Origin: Deinococcus depolymerans
GTDB taxonomy: Bacteria > Deinococcota > Deinococci > Deinococcales > Deinococcaceae
Assembly: GCF_039522025.1 (NCBI RefSeq)
Contig: NZ_BAAADB010000001.1
Span: 1 to 64,000 of the forward strand
Length of the DNA stretch: 64,000 nucleotides
Direction of reading: 5' to 3'
A model generated the notes under the pieces. That model did not search any database. It worked only from the letters and a program-made list of their open reading frames with translations, and was not told the origin of the DNA. Below are positions 1 to 8,995 of this stretch, one piece after another. How positions within the stretch are numbered: position 1 is the stretch's first letter; each line of letters begins with the position of its first letter. The position numbers and the translations under genes were made by a program.

Positions 1-110
1 GTGCGAGGCATAGTCACTTCGCATCAAGGCCCATGAGACCGGGGAATTTCAAGCCCCTGCCTCCTGGGCCTTCGTGCTAGTCGCTGTTCTCTCGCCCGTG
101 GAAACTCTTG

Positions 111-223
111 GTTAACAGATCGGAACACTACCGATCTGTTAACTCCACGTCCGGAACCCGCCCAGCTCCTCCTCGCTTCGCTCGGATTGAACGGCTTTGT
201 AAGCCATTCAACCGGAGTCCGTA
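111..223 (+). repeat. MITE-like element, forward copy, left end truncated
   Basis: This copy has stem-loop A (gttaacagatcgg pairing with ccgatctgttaac), a conserved linker (ccacgtccggaacccg), stem-loop B (gattgaacgg...ccattcaacc) and the right terminal repeat ggagtccgta. The left terminal repeat found in complete copies is missing. It ends next to TAA (224-226), where a second element begins in opposite orientation. Bases 1-110 contain no gene I can support. Confidence 0.75.
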
Positions 224-226
224 TAA

Positions 227-353
227 GACGGACTCCGATGGAACGGGTGGCCCAACCCGTTCCATCCGGGCGGATGTGGCTCTCGGAGCTGCGCCGCAGA
301 GCGGCAGAGAAACGGCCGGTGGGGCGTGGCGTCGGCAACCCGGTCCCACCCAC
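227..353 (-). repeat. MITE-like element, reverse degenerate copy
   Basis: The element starts with gacggactccg and a perfect hairpin (gatggaacgggt...acccgttccatc). It continues with a degenerate version of the long-form internal segment (gagctgcgccgcagagc). It lies head to head with the copy at 111-223 and ends about 13 bp from the stop of the PIN-TRAM gene. The right terminal repeat is not recognisable. Confidence 0.6.
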
Positions 354-365
354 CATGGCCCCCGG

Positions 366-1394
366 TTACGGCTGGTTCTCGTCCCGGTCGAGCTTGGCGA
401 AGATCATGCGGCCCACGTTCGTCTGCACGTTGTTCACGACAAGGACGCGGGCGGGCTTGCCGCGGAACTTCAGGCCCTCCTCCACGACGACCATGGTGCC
501 GTCCTCCAGGTACCCGACGCCCTGGTCTTTCTGCTGGCCGCCCTTGCTGATGGTGACGGTCAGGTGATCCCCGGCCTGCACCTGCGGTTTGAGGGCCACG
601 GCCGCCTCGTGAATGCTCAGGATCTGCACGCCGTGCAGCCGGGCGATCTTGCCGAGGTTCCCGTCGTTCGTGATGATGCGCGCGCCCGTGTCCCGCGCCA
701 GGCGGATCAGTTTGTCGTCGGTGGTGGGCAGGGTGAGGTCGTCCCAGTCCTCGACGCGCAGGGGGCGCAGCTCGCGCAGGTCTTCCAGGACGTTCAGGCC
801 GCGTTTGCCGCGCGTGCGCTTCTGCGCGTCGTGGCTGTCCGAGAGGGTCTGCAGTTCACGGAGGATGAACGCCGGGACGACCAGGTCCCCGTCCAGGAAG
901 CCGGCGCGGGCCAGTTCCAGGATGCGGCCGTCGATGATCACGTTGCTGTCCAGCAGTTTGCTGCCCGGGCGGCGGCGGACCTGCGGGAAGGCCAGCAGGC
1001 CGAAGGACTCGGCGTTGCGCGCGGCGAACGACACGAAGAACGCCGCGAGAATGGCGGTGATGACGAGGTTCCACACCCAGTTGTAGAAGGGCAGGCTGCG
1101 CAGCAGGCTACTGAGCAGCACGCTCAGGAGCAGCGCCACGATCAGCCCGGATGTCGCGGCGGCCACGGTGCGCGGCGACAGCCCGGCGTACCAGCGGGAC
1201 AGTCGTCCCAGGAGGGTCTGGGAGACACCCTCGATGCGCGGCGCGAGCAGCAGGGCGCTCAGCATACCGGCCAGCATGAGGCTCAGGGTGTTCACATACC
1301 CGAGTTCGGTGGGCTGGACGACCGCCAGAGCGCGACCTGCGACCCAGCCGAGCAGCAGGCCGAGCAGCATGACAAACAGGCGGACAGGAAGCAC
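366..1394 (-). CDS. Membrane-anchored PIN-TRAM domain protein (YacL-like)
   Basis: The protein has 342 aa. Four hydrophobic segments lie in the first ~125 residues. A PIN nuclease-type domain follows (about 147-265) with acidic residues in LLDSNVIIDGR (Asp149), TTDDKL and ITNDGN. A C-terminal TRAM RNA-binding domain (about 275-335) ends the protein. This order is that of the widespread YacL family, thought to be a membrane-associated nuclease or RNA-interacting protein; the substrate is unknown. GTG at 1394 is preferred because TAGACT (complement of 1402-1407) sits 7 nt upstream, a leaderless layout. The domain assignment is firm; the cellular role is inferred. Confidence 0.9.
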   Translation of the reverse strand: MLPVRLFVMLLGLLLGWVAGRALAVVQPTELGYVNTLSLMLAGMLSALLLAPRIEGVSQTLLGRLSRWYAGLSPRTVAAATSGLIVALLLSVLLSSLLRSLPFYNWVWNLVITAILAAFFVSFAARNAESFGLLAFPQVRRRPGSKLLDSNVIIDGRILELARAGFLDGDLVVPAFILRELQTLSDSHDAQKRTRGKRGLNVLEDLRELRPLRVEDWDDLTLPTTDDKLIRLARDTGARIITNDGNLGKIARLHGVQILSIHEAAVALKPQVQAGDHLTVTISKGGQQKDQGVGYLEDGTMVVVEEGLKFRGKPARVLVVNNVQTNVGRMIFAKLDRDENQP

Positions 1395-1541
1395 GGGGGG
1401 TAGTCTAGCGGGTCTACCCTGCGGAATGTCCTCACGTGACGTGGTGCGGGCGGTCCCTCATGAAGAAAGGCCCGGGACCAGCCATGGCCTTCATGAATGG
1501 CCGGCACATCTCATGGGCCGCTCAGCGGGCAGACTGGACCG

Positions 1542-1820
1542 GTGACCCTGCCTCCCCTGCTGTCCCCCTGCGAGGAAGCCCTGCGCGGCCTGATGGCCGG
1601 TCAGGGGGACCTGCGGCCCTGTCTGGGCGTGCTGGTGCCGTTGCTGTTCGCGCTGGCACGCCGGTTGCAGCTCCCGGAAGCGACGCTGGAGATGGCGGTG
1701 GGTGACGCGCTGCAGGACATCCGGCAGCACTGTGGCTGCTGGCCGCACACGCGCCTGCCCGCCCAGGTGTGGGTCCTGGCCGTGGCACGCCGCCGCTTCC
1801 TGACCGGCGCCGGCCAGTGA
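1542..1820 (+). CDS. Small sigma-70 region 2-like protein
   Basis: A 92-aa protein from GTG 1542, chosen because CAGACT (1530-1535) lies exactly 6 nt upstream. The segment LVPLLFALARRLQLPEATL, then GDALQDIRQH and WVLAVARRRFL, resembles sigma-70/ECF region 2, where the corresponding ECF block reads like LVYALARRL...AWLLTIARNR. No region 4 follows, so it cannot be a complete ECF sigma factor. It may be a small modulator, a stand-alone domain or the remnant of a sigma gene. Its TGA stop is also the left target repeat of a MITE-like copy. No partner gene is adjacent. Confidence 0.5.
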   Translation: MTLPPLLSPCEEALRGLMAGQGDLRPCLGVLVPLLFALARRLQLPEATLEMAVGDALQDIRQHCGCWPHTRLPAQVWVLAVARRRFLTGAGQ

Positions 1821-1953
1821 TACGCACGGCCAGCTGTTCCGCCCTCCACCCGGCACATCACCGATCTGTCAACGCAACAAACGGAATCCGTATGAGAGCC
1901 GCATCCGCCCGGATGGAACGGGTTGGGCAACCCCTTCCATCGGACTGTGTATG
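1821..1953 (-). repeat. MITE-like element, internally deleted, plus related hairpin
   Basis: Bases 1821-1892 run from a degenerate left end (tacgcacgg) to a good right end (aacaaacggaatccgta). Both ends are flanked by TGA (1818-1820 and 1893-1895). The left TGA is the stop codon of the sigma-like gene. Bases 1896-1953 hold the second hairpin type (ggatggaacgggttg...ccccttccatc) also seen at 227-260. No gene is visible between 1954 and 2119. Confidence 0.6.
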
Positions 1954-2119
1954 AGCGGTCGCCCCTCGCCGGCCGGACCTGCCGCGCAGCGGGCGTGAGA
2001 AGAACCTGACCGCAGGGAGGCCCGCCGCTGGCGTTCGACTGGCCCTGTCGCGCGGCCCTGCGTGTCGGTCCGGACGGAACGGCGCGGCAGGCCCCCGGGC
2101 CCTGGGCCGGAGGGGGTTC

Positions 2120-2428
2120 TCAGCGGCGTTGTGCGCGCACCCGCAGCAGCCGCCCGGGTTCCAGGTCCACCCACCAGGTCAGGCCTGCCACCACGGCGGC
2201 CAGCGCCACGGCCGCGTAGGGCAGCCAGTTCCAGTGGCTGTCCGTGAAGAATGGCAGGATCAGCAGGGTCACCGTGAGGACCGTGCCGAGCAGCAGGGGC
2301 AGCGCGGCGATCCAGAAACCGCGTCGGTCACGGTAATGCAGTCGCCGGGCGTCGGCCCGCAGGGTGAACAGTGAGTACAGGCTGGCTCCGGCAGCCAGGA
2401 CGGTCAGGAGGAAATCGAGATCGGACAT
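2120..2428 (-). CDS. Small integral membrane protein, function unknown
   Basis: A 102-aa protein from ATG 2428 (start MSDLDFLLTVLAAG). It has three hydrophobic segments: about residues 3-20, 42-62 and 70-90. The C-terminus is basic (GRLLRVRAQRR). Upstream codons read open to 2575 but that stretch (ILPGDRVGIRL...) lacks a credible start signal and looks non-coding. I recognise no family. It stands alone between the MITE copy and two tRNA genes. Confidence 0.6.
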   Translation of the reverse strand: MSDLDFLLTVLAAGASLYSLFTLRADARRLHYRDRRGFWIAALPLLLGTVLTVTLLILPFFTDSHWNWLPYAAVALAAVVAGLTWWVDLEPGRLLRVRAQRR

Positions 2429-2601
2429 GCGATTGAGCAGTCTAATCCCGACGCGGTCGCCGGGAAGGATTTTTTCCGCAAAGTGCCTTTGACACTGTCC
2501 GGCACCACGCCTCATCCGGCGCGGCCACCGGGGACGGGTGCGTCCGGGCCGGGCGCGGCAGGGAAAAGAAAACACCCCCGCCTGGGCGGGGGGTGTTCGG
2601 T

Positions 2602-2676
2602 TGGTAGACTCGAGGAGATTTGAACTCCTGACCCCTACAGTGTCAATGTAGTGCTCTACCCCTGAGCTACGAGTCT
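2602..2676 (-). tRNA. tRNA-Val (GAC)
   Basis: A cloverleaf can be drawn on the minus strand: acceptor AGACTCG/CGAGTCT, anticodon stem CTACA/TGTAG with loop TTGACAC (anticodon GAC), and a T-arm with TTCAAAT. The 3' CCA is encoded (2602-2604). Confidence 0.95.
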
Positions 2677-2702
2677 GCGTGCCTGAAAGGCCGGGTACTG
2701 AT

Positions 2703-2778
<76 letters not shown>

Positions 2779-3021
2779 TGCCTGTTGGTCCGTGCCGTCC
2801 GGCGGTTGGTTCCATCTGGCGTTGGCTGTCCCTTGCGGGGGCTGGCGGGTCTTTCCTCTCCAGCGGAAGGAATGTTAGCACGGACTTTCTGAACTGTAAA
2901 CAGGGGGGCTACCCACCGCGACCACCGTCCGCGAAACGGCGGCCCAGGCGGCCCGGACCGACAGCGGGCCGCCCGCCCGGTTCGCGCTGCACGCCCCGGA
3001 ACGGGGCTCTACACTGGGCCG

Positions 3022-4050
3022 GTGAACGCTGAACAGCTGGGAAGGATGGCACGCACCGTTGCCCTGGGGGCCGCGCTGGTCCTGGGGGGCGCGCAGGCGC
3101 AGTTGATGGGCACGCCGGCGCAACTGGCGGCGCAACCGGCCCTGAAGGGCTTCGCGGCGCAGGGAGCTTCCCTGGCGAGCGGCGGGACCCGCGTCACGGC
3201 GGACGTGGCAGGCGGGCGCGTGGTGGGCGTCTTCGTGGAATCCGACTCGGTGGACGGACTCGCCCGCGGCGTGGGCGCCGGGTGGAACGTGGCCGAGAAG
3301 GACCTGCCGAAGCTGACGCAGAACCTCTCGAACCCGCAGCTGCTGGCCGCCGCCCGCACCGGGTACGTGGACCTGACGGACGACAGCGGCACCGACCTGA
3401 TCGCATTGAAGGTCACGGGAAGCGGCGCCGCCACCCGCTACCTGGGGTACGTGGCCGTCAAGATCTGGCCGGACAGTGCCTTCCCGCCCGTGAAGGCCGC
3501 GGTGGGCGCGGCCGGCGCGCCGAACGTGCTGCGGGTGTTCAGTGACTTCCAGTGCCCGTACTGCAAGCAGATGTGGGATTCGTCCATGCGGGACTGGCGG
3601 GCCGCGCCGGCGACGTTCCGGGTGGTGCACCACGAGTTCCCCCTGTCGTTCCACCGCAACGCGCAGGGGGCGGCCGAGGCGAGCGAGTGCGCGGGCGCAC
3701 AGGGGAAATTCTGGGCGTTCGCGGACCAGCTGTTCGCCAACTTCGCCACCTGGACGCCACTGGACCCGAAAGAGGCCCCCGCGAAGTACGCCGGGTACGC
3801 CAGGGCCGCCGGACTGGACACGGCCGCCTTCAAGACGTGCGTGGGCCAGCGGACCTTCCAGGCCGACGTGGCGGCGCAGTATCAGGCCGGCGTGGGCGTG
3901 AACGTGCAGGGCACCCCCACCGTGTTCCTGAACGGCATGAAACTCGAGAATTACTCGGACACGGCCGAGGTGGCGCAGGTGCGGGCCGTGACGACCGCCA
4001 CGCCGGGAGCCGCCACCCTGATCGACGCGCGACTGAAGCTGTTCCGGTAA
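3022..4050 (+). CDS. Secreted DsbA-like thiol oxidoreductase
   Basis: A 342-aa protein with an N-terminal signal peptide (ALGAALVLGGAQAQ, about residues 12-27). A thioredoxin-fold DsbA-type domain occupies about 170-340. The redox motif is FQCPYCKQMW (CPYC), and the cis-proline loop is VQGTPTVFLNG near the C-terminus. It probably forms or isomerises disulfides outside the cytoplasm, or reduces a specific exported partner. The N-terminal ~150 residues are a separate, unrecognised domain. GTG 3022 is supported by TACACT (3010-3015) 6 nt upstream; ATG 3046 is an alternative. Confidence 0.87.
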   Translation: MNAEQLGRMARTVALGAALVLGGAQAQLMGTPAQLAAQPALKGFAAQGASLASGGTRVTADVAGGRVVGVFVESDSVDGLARGVGAGWNVAEKDLPKLTQNLSNPQLLAAARTGYVDLTDDSGTDLIALKVTGSGAATRYLGYVAVKIWPDSAFPPVKAAVGAAGAPNVLRVFSDFQCPYCKQMWDSSMRDWRAAPATFRVVHHEFPLSFHRNAQGAAEASECAGAQGKFWAFADQLFANFATWTPLDPKEAPAKYAGYARAAGLDTAAFKTCVGQRTFQADVAAQYQAGVGVNVQGTPTVFLNGMKLENYSDTAEVAQVRAVTTATPGAATLIDARLKLFR

Positions 4051-4131
4051 GTAGGGTCGGCCCGCTTCGGGCGGGTCATACCAACGGCGGGGGTATGGAC
4101 TCCCATCTTTACCATGCATCACTATGTAGCC

Positions 4132-4473
4132 ATGCAAAGTAGAACTGCGGACGGGAACCTGCTGCGCGGCACCCTCGACTTCCTGCTGCTCGCCAGCCTC
4201 GAACACGGCCCCCTCTACGGCCTGCGGATCATCCAGGACGTCCAGCAGCGCACAGAGGGTCACTTCAACTTCAGGGAAGGCACCCTCTACCCCGCCCTGC
4301 ACCGCCTGGAAAAACGCAACCTGATCCGCGCCGAAACCCGCCCCAGCGACACCGGCGGCCCCCCCCGCAAGTACTATCACCTGACCGACACCGGCCACAC
4401 CGAACTGACCCGCCAGCGCAACGAGCAACGCGCCCACGCCCGCGCCCTGCGCCCCTACCTGGGATTCGCATGA
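4132..4473 (+). CDS. PadR-family transcriptional regulator
   Basis: A winged-helix repressor of about 113 aa. The PadR core is clear: LLRGTLDFLLLASLEHGPLY, then FNFREGTLYPALHRLEKRNL and GGPPRKYYHLTDTG. ATG 4132 places the conserved LLRGTLD at the usual distance from the N-terminus; ATG 4114 is possible. The sequence CCATGCA occurs twice (about 4111 and 4129) around ACTATGTAG and could be an autoregulatory operator. The next gene overlaps the stop by 4 bp (ATGA), so the regulator and the two prefix-domain proteins form one operon. Confidence 0.88.
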   Translation: MQSRTADGNLLRGTLDFLLLASLEHGPLYGLRIIQDVQQRTEGHFNFREGTLYPALHRLEKRNLIRAETRPSDTGGPPRKYYHLTDTGHTELTRQRNEQRAHARALRPYLGFA

Positions 4474-5672
4474 GCCCCGAAGAACACTACGTCCGCAACG
4501 CCACCCGCGGCCTGCGCGGCAAGGTCCGCCAGGAGACCCAGACTGAACTGCTCAGCCACCTGCACGAACGCACCCAGCAGCTGATTCTGGGCGGCCTGGA
4601 CGCCAGTCACGCGCAGCAACGCGCCCTCCAGGAAATTGGCCCGGCACCCATAGTGGCCCGCACTCTCCGGCAGGAACAGGGCTTCACAACCGCCAGCCAG
4701 CTGGCACTGGGCACCCTGGTGGGCCTGACCCTGCTCGCCAGTCTCACGGCGCGCCTGTACGCCCAGAACAACAAGCTCGTGACTGACGTGATTGACCACA
4801 GGCTCTTTCCAGATAACTGGGGGTGGCAGGATCCCTGTAAAGACCATACTCATTGCGCTGCGCTTTACAGCGACGCCCCACTCACCACGCAGGACACCCG
4901 GCGGGCCGGATTCATCCGTATGAACGAGGCGAACACCTACCTGCAGGGCAGTGGGCTGAGCGTGCGCGGTCTCCTCCGCAAATCCCTGACTCTCGAGAGC
5001 GCCCCATCCATCCCCGTGCAGCCGTTCAGCGTGGGCCGCGATGGGAAGAGCGGCCTTCAGAACGGGTACCTGAACCTGCCGCGCGCCATGATCGACGGCG
5101 CGCAGGTTGGCTGGCCCATTCAACTCCGTAATGACGGCCGGAGCATGCAGCTTCAGGTTGGCGGCCACTCCGTCGGACAGGCCGATTACCTCGCTCTGAA
5201 CGTCACCCAGACGTACCTGAGTGACCTGCTTGACCGACACCTCACCGCTGACGTCCGCGCAGCGGCCAGCATCGAACCTGAAAACGATTGGTGGCAGCCA
5301 CAGGCCTGGGCTTTTCCGTTTGCATCTAGAACAACAATGATCCCGAAGCTGTCTCTGACGGTCCCCAATCCCAAAAGCCTCTACGCCCTGATCAGTTTCA
5401 TCCCGGAGCACCGCACCCCTCACTGGACCGTAAAAGCCGCCTTAAGGGCTGTTCAGATTCCGGCCACTTCCGGTACCCTCAACTATCCCATGGTGGACCT
5501 TCAGGAGACATCCGGGCAGCCTGTGCAGCTGGTCAACACGCGCGAGCACTTCCTGAGCGCGGTGAAAGCAGGCCAGAACGTCGCCATGCTGATTGAGGTC
5601 CCCCGCGACCTTCGCCTCCCAGAGACCCTGAACGCCGTCCAGCAGCCCGAACGTACTGTCAATGCCGAATAA
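4470..5672 (+). CDS. Permease-prefix-domain membrane protein, PadR operon
   Basis: A 400-aa protein. The first ~75 residues (YVRNATRGLRGKVRQ...ELLSHLHERTQQL...ALQEIG) match the permease prefix domain 1 normally found in front of FtsX-like ABC permeases and encoded next to PadR regulators. One membrane segment follows (about 80-100), then a large extracytoplasmic region of unknown fold. There is no permease core, so it is not a transporter by itself. It starts inside the padR stop codon and overlaps the next, paralogous gene by 11 bp, implying translational coupling. A sensory or envelope-stress role is inference. Confidence 0.75.
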   Translation: MSPEEHYVRNATRGLRGKVRQETQTELLSHLHERTQQLILGGLDASHAQQRALQEIGPAPIVARTLRQEQGFTTASQLALGTLVGLTLLASLTARLYAQNNKLVTDVIDHRLFPDNWGWQDPCKDHTHCAALYSDAPLTTQDTRRAGFIRMNEANTYLQGSGLSVRGLLRKSLTLESAPSIPVQPFSVGRDGKSGLQNGYLNLPRAMIDGAQVGWPIQLRNDGRSMQLQVGGHSVGQADYLALNVTQTYLSDLLDRHLTADVRAAASIEPENDWWQPQAWAFPFASRTTMIPKLSLTVPNPKSLYALISFIPEHRTPHWTVKAALRAVQIPATSGTLNYPMVDLQETSGQPVQLVNTREHFLSAVKAGQNVAMLIEVPRDLRLPETLNAVQQPERTVNAE

Positions 5673-6870
5673 CGACGGGGTAGACACCTTCGTACGTCAG
5701 GCGACCCGTGGCCTGAGAGGCCAAGCCCGCCGCGACGCGCAGGCCGAGCTGCGCAGTCACCTGCACGAACGCACGGGGCAGCTGATGGGAGGCGGCCTCT
5801 CCCTGGAAGCAGCGCAGATGAGGGCGCAGGCGGAACTGGGCCCCACGAAGGCCATGTCGCAGGGATTTCAGCAGAGCCACTCATTAAGCGCGCCGGGCCG
5901 CTGGCCGACCCTGCTCGCGCTTCCCGCCCTGTTCAGCGCCGCGCTGACGATGGGCATCATGGGTGGCCCGTGGCAGGCTGCCGTGCAGGGTCAACTGGAA
6001 CGCTGGAGTACCGGCGGCTCCGCTTGCGGCAAGGATTCCCGCTGCACGCAACTCAGCGCACACTGGTGGAAACCAGAAAACCTGCATACCGTGAACCTCG
6101 TGCGCCCGCAGGAACTCGCGGGTCTGCTACCCGGCACGCAGATCACGGGCGCCGGGCGCTGGAAGAAGTTGACCCTGCCTGGCGCGGCGCCCCTCACCCT
6201 GAACGATTACCGGTTCACGGTCCACGCCGGGCCACTGCCAGTGAGCCTGATCCCTCATGCCACGACCGTCTACAGTGAACTGCTTCTGGACGCGCGCAGG
6301 CAGGGCTGGCCCGTCAAGCTGGGCGGGTCCACCCAGGCCCCGCGCCTGACTCTGGCTGGTCAGACACTGCCGGACTCCACCCTGAACATGCTGACCATGC
6401 TGGCGTCCTACCAGCACCAGCTGAGTCTCACGCTCTCGCAGGTCGCGCCGGAAACCAACGGCTGGACGGTCCCACCCACCACCGTCAGCCGCCGGCCGCA
6501 GCGCCGCACCATGGGCCTGAAGTTGCCGACACGCACAGGGCAGGTTTACGCTCTACTGATCGCCCAGCACTTCACGGACCCGTTCGGCGCTCCGGATGGA
6601 ACATACACAGAAGTCAACCTGAGTTTCGGTGAGCCGGGACCGAACGGCAAGACGTTCTTCCCGGTGCCTCAGGACATGCGAGGCACCAGCCCGGCGGGTC
6701 CCGTGACCGTGTTGAACACCGTCACCCGGTGGCCGGACCTGATAGCGAATGCCGGGCGCGCCCCGGTCGCCCTGTTGATCTCCGTACCGTTCGCCCTGAA
6801 CCCCGATCAACGCCTGCCCAGTCAGGGCCTGCCCCTGCCAGATCACCTGACGTTGACTGAACCCCGCTGA
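5662..6870 (+). CDS. Permease-prefix-domain membrane protein, paralogue
   Basis: A 402-aa protein built like its upstream neighbour. The prefix domain is FVRQATRGLRGQARRDAQAE, then LRSHLHERTGQLMGGGLSLE; a membrane segment follows (about 77-95) and then an extracytoplasmic domain with a similar ending (LIANAGRAPVALLISVPF against SAVKAGQNVAMLIEVPR). The two are a diverged tandem duplication. The start overlaps the previous gene's end. It is probably the last gene of the PadR operon; the next gene is convergent. Confidence 0.75.
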   Translation: MPNNDGVDTFVRQATRGLRGQARRDAQAELRSHLHERTGQLMGGGLSLEAAQMRAQAELGPTKAMSQGFQQSHSLSAPGRWPTLLALPALFSAALTMGIMGGPWQAAVQGQLERWSTGGSACGKDSRCTQLSAHWWKPENLHTVNLVRPQELAGLLPGTQITGAGRWKKLTLPGAAPLTLNDYRFTVHAGPLPVSLIPHATTVYSELLLDARRQGWPVKLGGSTQAPRLTLAGQTLPDSTLNMLTMLASYQHQLSLTLSQVAPETNGWTVPPTTVSRRPQRRTMGLKLPTRTGQVYALLIAQHFTDPFGAPDGTYTEVNLSFGEPGPNGKTFFPVPQDMRGTSPAGPVTVLNTVTRWPDLIANAGRAPVALLISVPFALNPDQRLPSQGLPLPDHLTLTEPR

Positions 6871-6930
6871 AGGGACAGACGGAGGAACGCCACCCGCTCA
6901 ACTGAGGCGGGTGGCGTTCTCAAGTGGCGG

Positions 6931-8880
6931 TTACGCGCGGGTCTTGTACCGCGTGAGCAGTTCGCTCTTGAGGTCGTCGAAGGCGACGCCTTTGCGTTCC
7001 TTGAGGCCTTCGGGGGTGCGTTCGCGGACGCTGACTTCGCGGCCTTCCTGTTCCTTGTCGCCGACGACGAGCATGACGGGGATCTTGCTCAGTTCGGCGG
7101 TGCGGACCTTGGCGTTCATGCGGTTACTGCTGTCATCGACTTCGGCGCGCAGGCCGGCGGCGTGCAGTTCGTCGCGCAGCTGCCAGGCGTAGTCGTTGTG
7201 GCGGTCGGCGATGGGGATGATCATGATCTGGCGGGGCGCGAGCCACAGCGGGAAGTCCCCGGCGTAGTGTTCGATCAGGATGCCGGTGAAGCGTTCGACG
7301 CTGCCGAAGGGGGCGCGGTGGATCATGATCGGGCGGTGGTCCTGGCCGTCCTCGCCGACGTAGCTGATGTCGAAGCGTTCGGGCAGGTTGTAGTCGACCT
7401 GGATGGTGCCGAGCTGCCATTCGCGGCCCAGGACGTCCTTGACGACGAAGTCGAGTTTGGGGCCGTAGAAGGCGGCGTCGCCGGGTTCGATGGTGTAGGG
7501 CAGGCCGACTTCCTCGACGGCCTCGATGATCTGCTTCTCGGCGAGGTTCCAGTTGGCCTCGTCACCGACGTACTTGTCGCTCTCGGGGTCGCGGGTGCCG
7601 ACGCGGAAGCGCACGTCGGTCATGCCGAAGGTCTTCAGGACCAGGACGGTCAGGTCGAGGACGTCCAGGAATTCCCTTTTCAGCTGATCCGGGCGGCAGA
7701 AGATGTGCGCGTCGTCCTGCGTGAAGCCGCGCACGCGGGTCAGGCCGTTCAGTTCGCCGCTCTGCTCGTAGCGGTACACCGTGCCGAATTCCGCCAGCCG
7801 GACGGGCAGGTCGCGGTAGGAGCGGGGTTTGCTGCCGTAGATGCGCACGTGGTGCGGGCAGTTCATGGGCTTGAGCATGTACTGCTCGTCGTCCACCTCG
7901 ATGGGGTTGAACTGCGACTCGGCGTAGTAGGGGTAGTGGCCGCTGGTGCGGTACAGGTCGAGGTTCCCGATGTTCGGGGTGATGACGCCCTGGTAGCCGC
8001 GTTTGAACTGCTGTTCCTTGAGGAACGCGGTCAGTTCCTCGCGCAGGACCGTGCCGTTCGGCAGCCACAGCGGCAGGCCCTTGCCGACCATGGGGTCGAT
8101 GGTGAACAGTTCGAGTTCCTTGCCCAGTTTGCGGTGGTCGCGGCGCTTGGCTTCTTCCAGGGCGTGCAGGTACTCATCGAGTTCCTTCTGCGTGGCGAAC
8201 GCCACGCCGTACACGCGTTGCAGGATGGGGTTCTTCTCGTTCCCGCGCCAGTACGCGCCGGACGTGCTCATGAGCTTGAACGCGCCGGGCAGGCGGCCCG
8301 TGCTCGGGAAGTGCGGCCCGCGGCACAGGTCCGTGTAGTCACCCTGGGTGTAGAAGGTGATGGGTTCGTCCTCGGGGAGGCCCGCGATGAGTTCCTGCTT
8401 GTACGGGTCGTGCGGGAACTGCGCGAGGCCCTCGGCGCGGGTGATCTCGCGGCGCGTGAACGGCAGGTTGCGGCTGATGATGTCCCGCATGACCTTCTCG
8501 ATTTCCGGCAGGTCCTCTTCCTTGATGGGTTCGGGCAGGTCGAAGTCCTGGTACCAGCCGTTCTCGATGCTGGGCCCCACGCCGCGCTTGATCTGGTCGT
8601 CCGCGTACCCCTTGGCGCGGTAGTACTCGCCGACCGCCTGACTCATCACGTGCCCCAGCGAATGCCGGAACAGCGGCGCGGCGTCGCCCGGATTCTTCTT
8701 GGTGATCAGCGTGATGGCCGCGCCGTCGGGCAGGGGCGTCATCAGGTCCACCAGTTCACCGTTCGCGGTGGCGGCCACGGCGTCACCGGCGAGGCGTTCA
8801 CCGATGGCCCGCGCGGCGTCCAGCGCGGTGGCGCCCTGAGCGAGTTCCAGTTGTTTACCGTCGGGAAGAACTACGTGCAT
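6931..8880 (-). CDS. thrS: Threonyl-tRNA synthetase
   Basis: A 649-aa protein of normal length that charges tRNA-Thr. The order is an N-terminal TGS domain, an editing domain (HSLGHVMSQAV), a class II catalytic core with the zinc/active-site motif MNCPHHVRIY, motif 3 (HRAPFGSVERFTGILIEHY) and an anticodon-binding domain. ATG 8880 is preceded by AAAGAGG at good spacing. A candidate leader peptide and a 12-bp hairpin lie between the promoter and this gene, suggesting regulation by threonine charging. The T-box consensus is absent. Confidence 0.98.
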   Translation of the reverse strand: MHVVLPDGKQLELAQGATALDAARAIGERLAGDAVAATANGELVDLMTPLPDGAAITLITKKNPGDAAPLFRHSLGHVMSQAVGEYYRAKGYADDQIKRGVGPSIENGWYQDFDLPEPIKEEDLPEIEKVMRDIISRNLPFTRREITRAEGLAQFPHDPYKQELIAGLPEDEPITFYTQGDYTDLCRGPHFPSTGRLPGAFKLMSTSGAYWRGNEKNPILQRVYGVAFATQKELDEYLHALEEAKRRDHRKLGKELELFTIDPMVGKGLPLWLPNGTVLREELTAFLKEQQFKRGYQGVITPNIGNLDLYRTSGHYPYYAESQFNPIEVDDEQYMLKPMNCPHHVRIYGSKPRSYRDLPVRLAEFGTVYRYEQSGELNGLTRVRGFTQDDAHIFCRPDQLKREFLDVLDLTVLVLKTFGMTDVRFRVGTRDPESDKYVGDEANWNLAEKQIIEAVEEVGLPYTIEPGDAAFYGPKLDFVVKDVLGREWQLGTIQVDYNLPERFDISYVGEDGQDHRPIMIHRAPFGSVERFTGILIEHYAGDFPLWLAPRQIMIIPIADRHNDYAWQLRDELHAAGLRAEVDDSSNRMNAKVRTAELSKIPVMLVVGDKEQEGREVSVRERTPEGLKERKGVAFDDLKSELLTRYKTRA

Positions 8881-8961
8881 ATCAACCTCTTTTCCGGCAG
8901 GTCGCCTTCAGCGCCCACCAGCGTCCATAGAGAAAGCCCGGTCTGACCACACCCAGCAGAA

Positions 8962-8995
8962 CGCCTGAGAACCACGAAAGGTGGGTTCTCAGGCG
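8962..8995 (-). promoter_or_regulatory. Perfect 12-bp hairpin in the thrS leader
   Basis: Read as RNA, CGCCTGAGAACC pairs perfectly with GGTTCTCAGGCG around a 10-nt loop. The stop codon of the upstream leader peptide lies within the 5' arm. No long U-tract follows (UUCUGCU), so it is either an atypical terminator or part of another switch. Confidence 0.6.

Noticed and set aside
1..110. Partial coding sequence running off the left edge (minus strand, start near 24)
   Set aside because: Only eight codons, no ribosome-binding site or promoter; cannot be supported.
108..1403. 431-codon plus-strand ORF antisense to the PIN-TRAM gene
   Set aside because: Composition is the Gln/His/Val-rich type produced by the reverse of a high-GC gene; the opposite strand has a clear domain protein.
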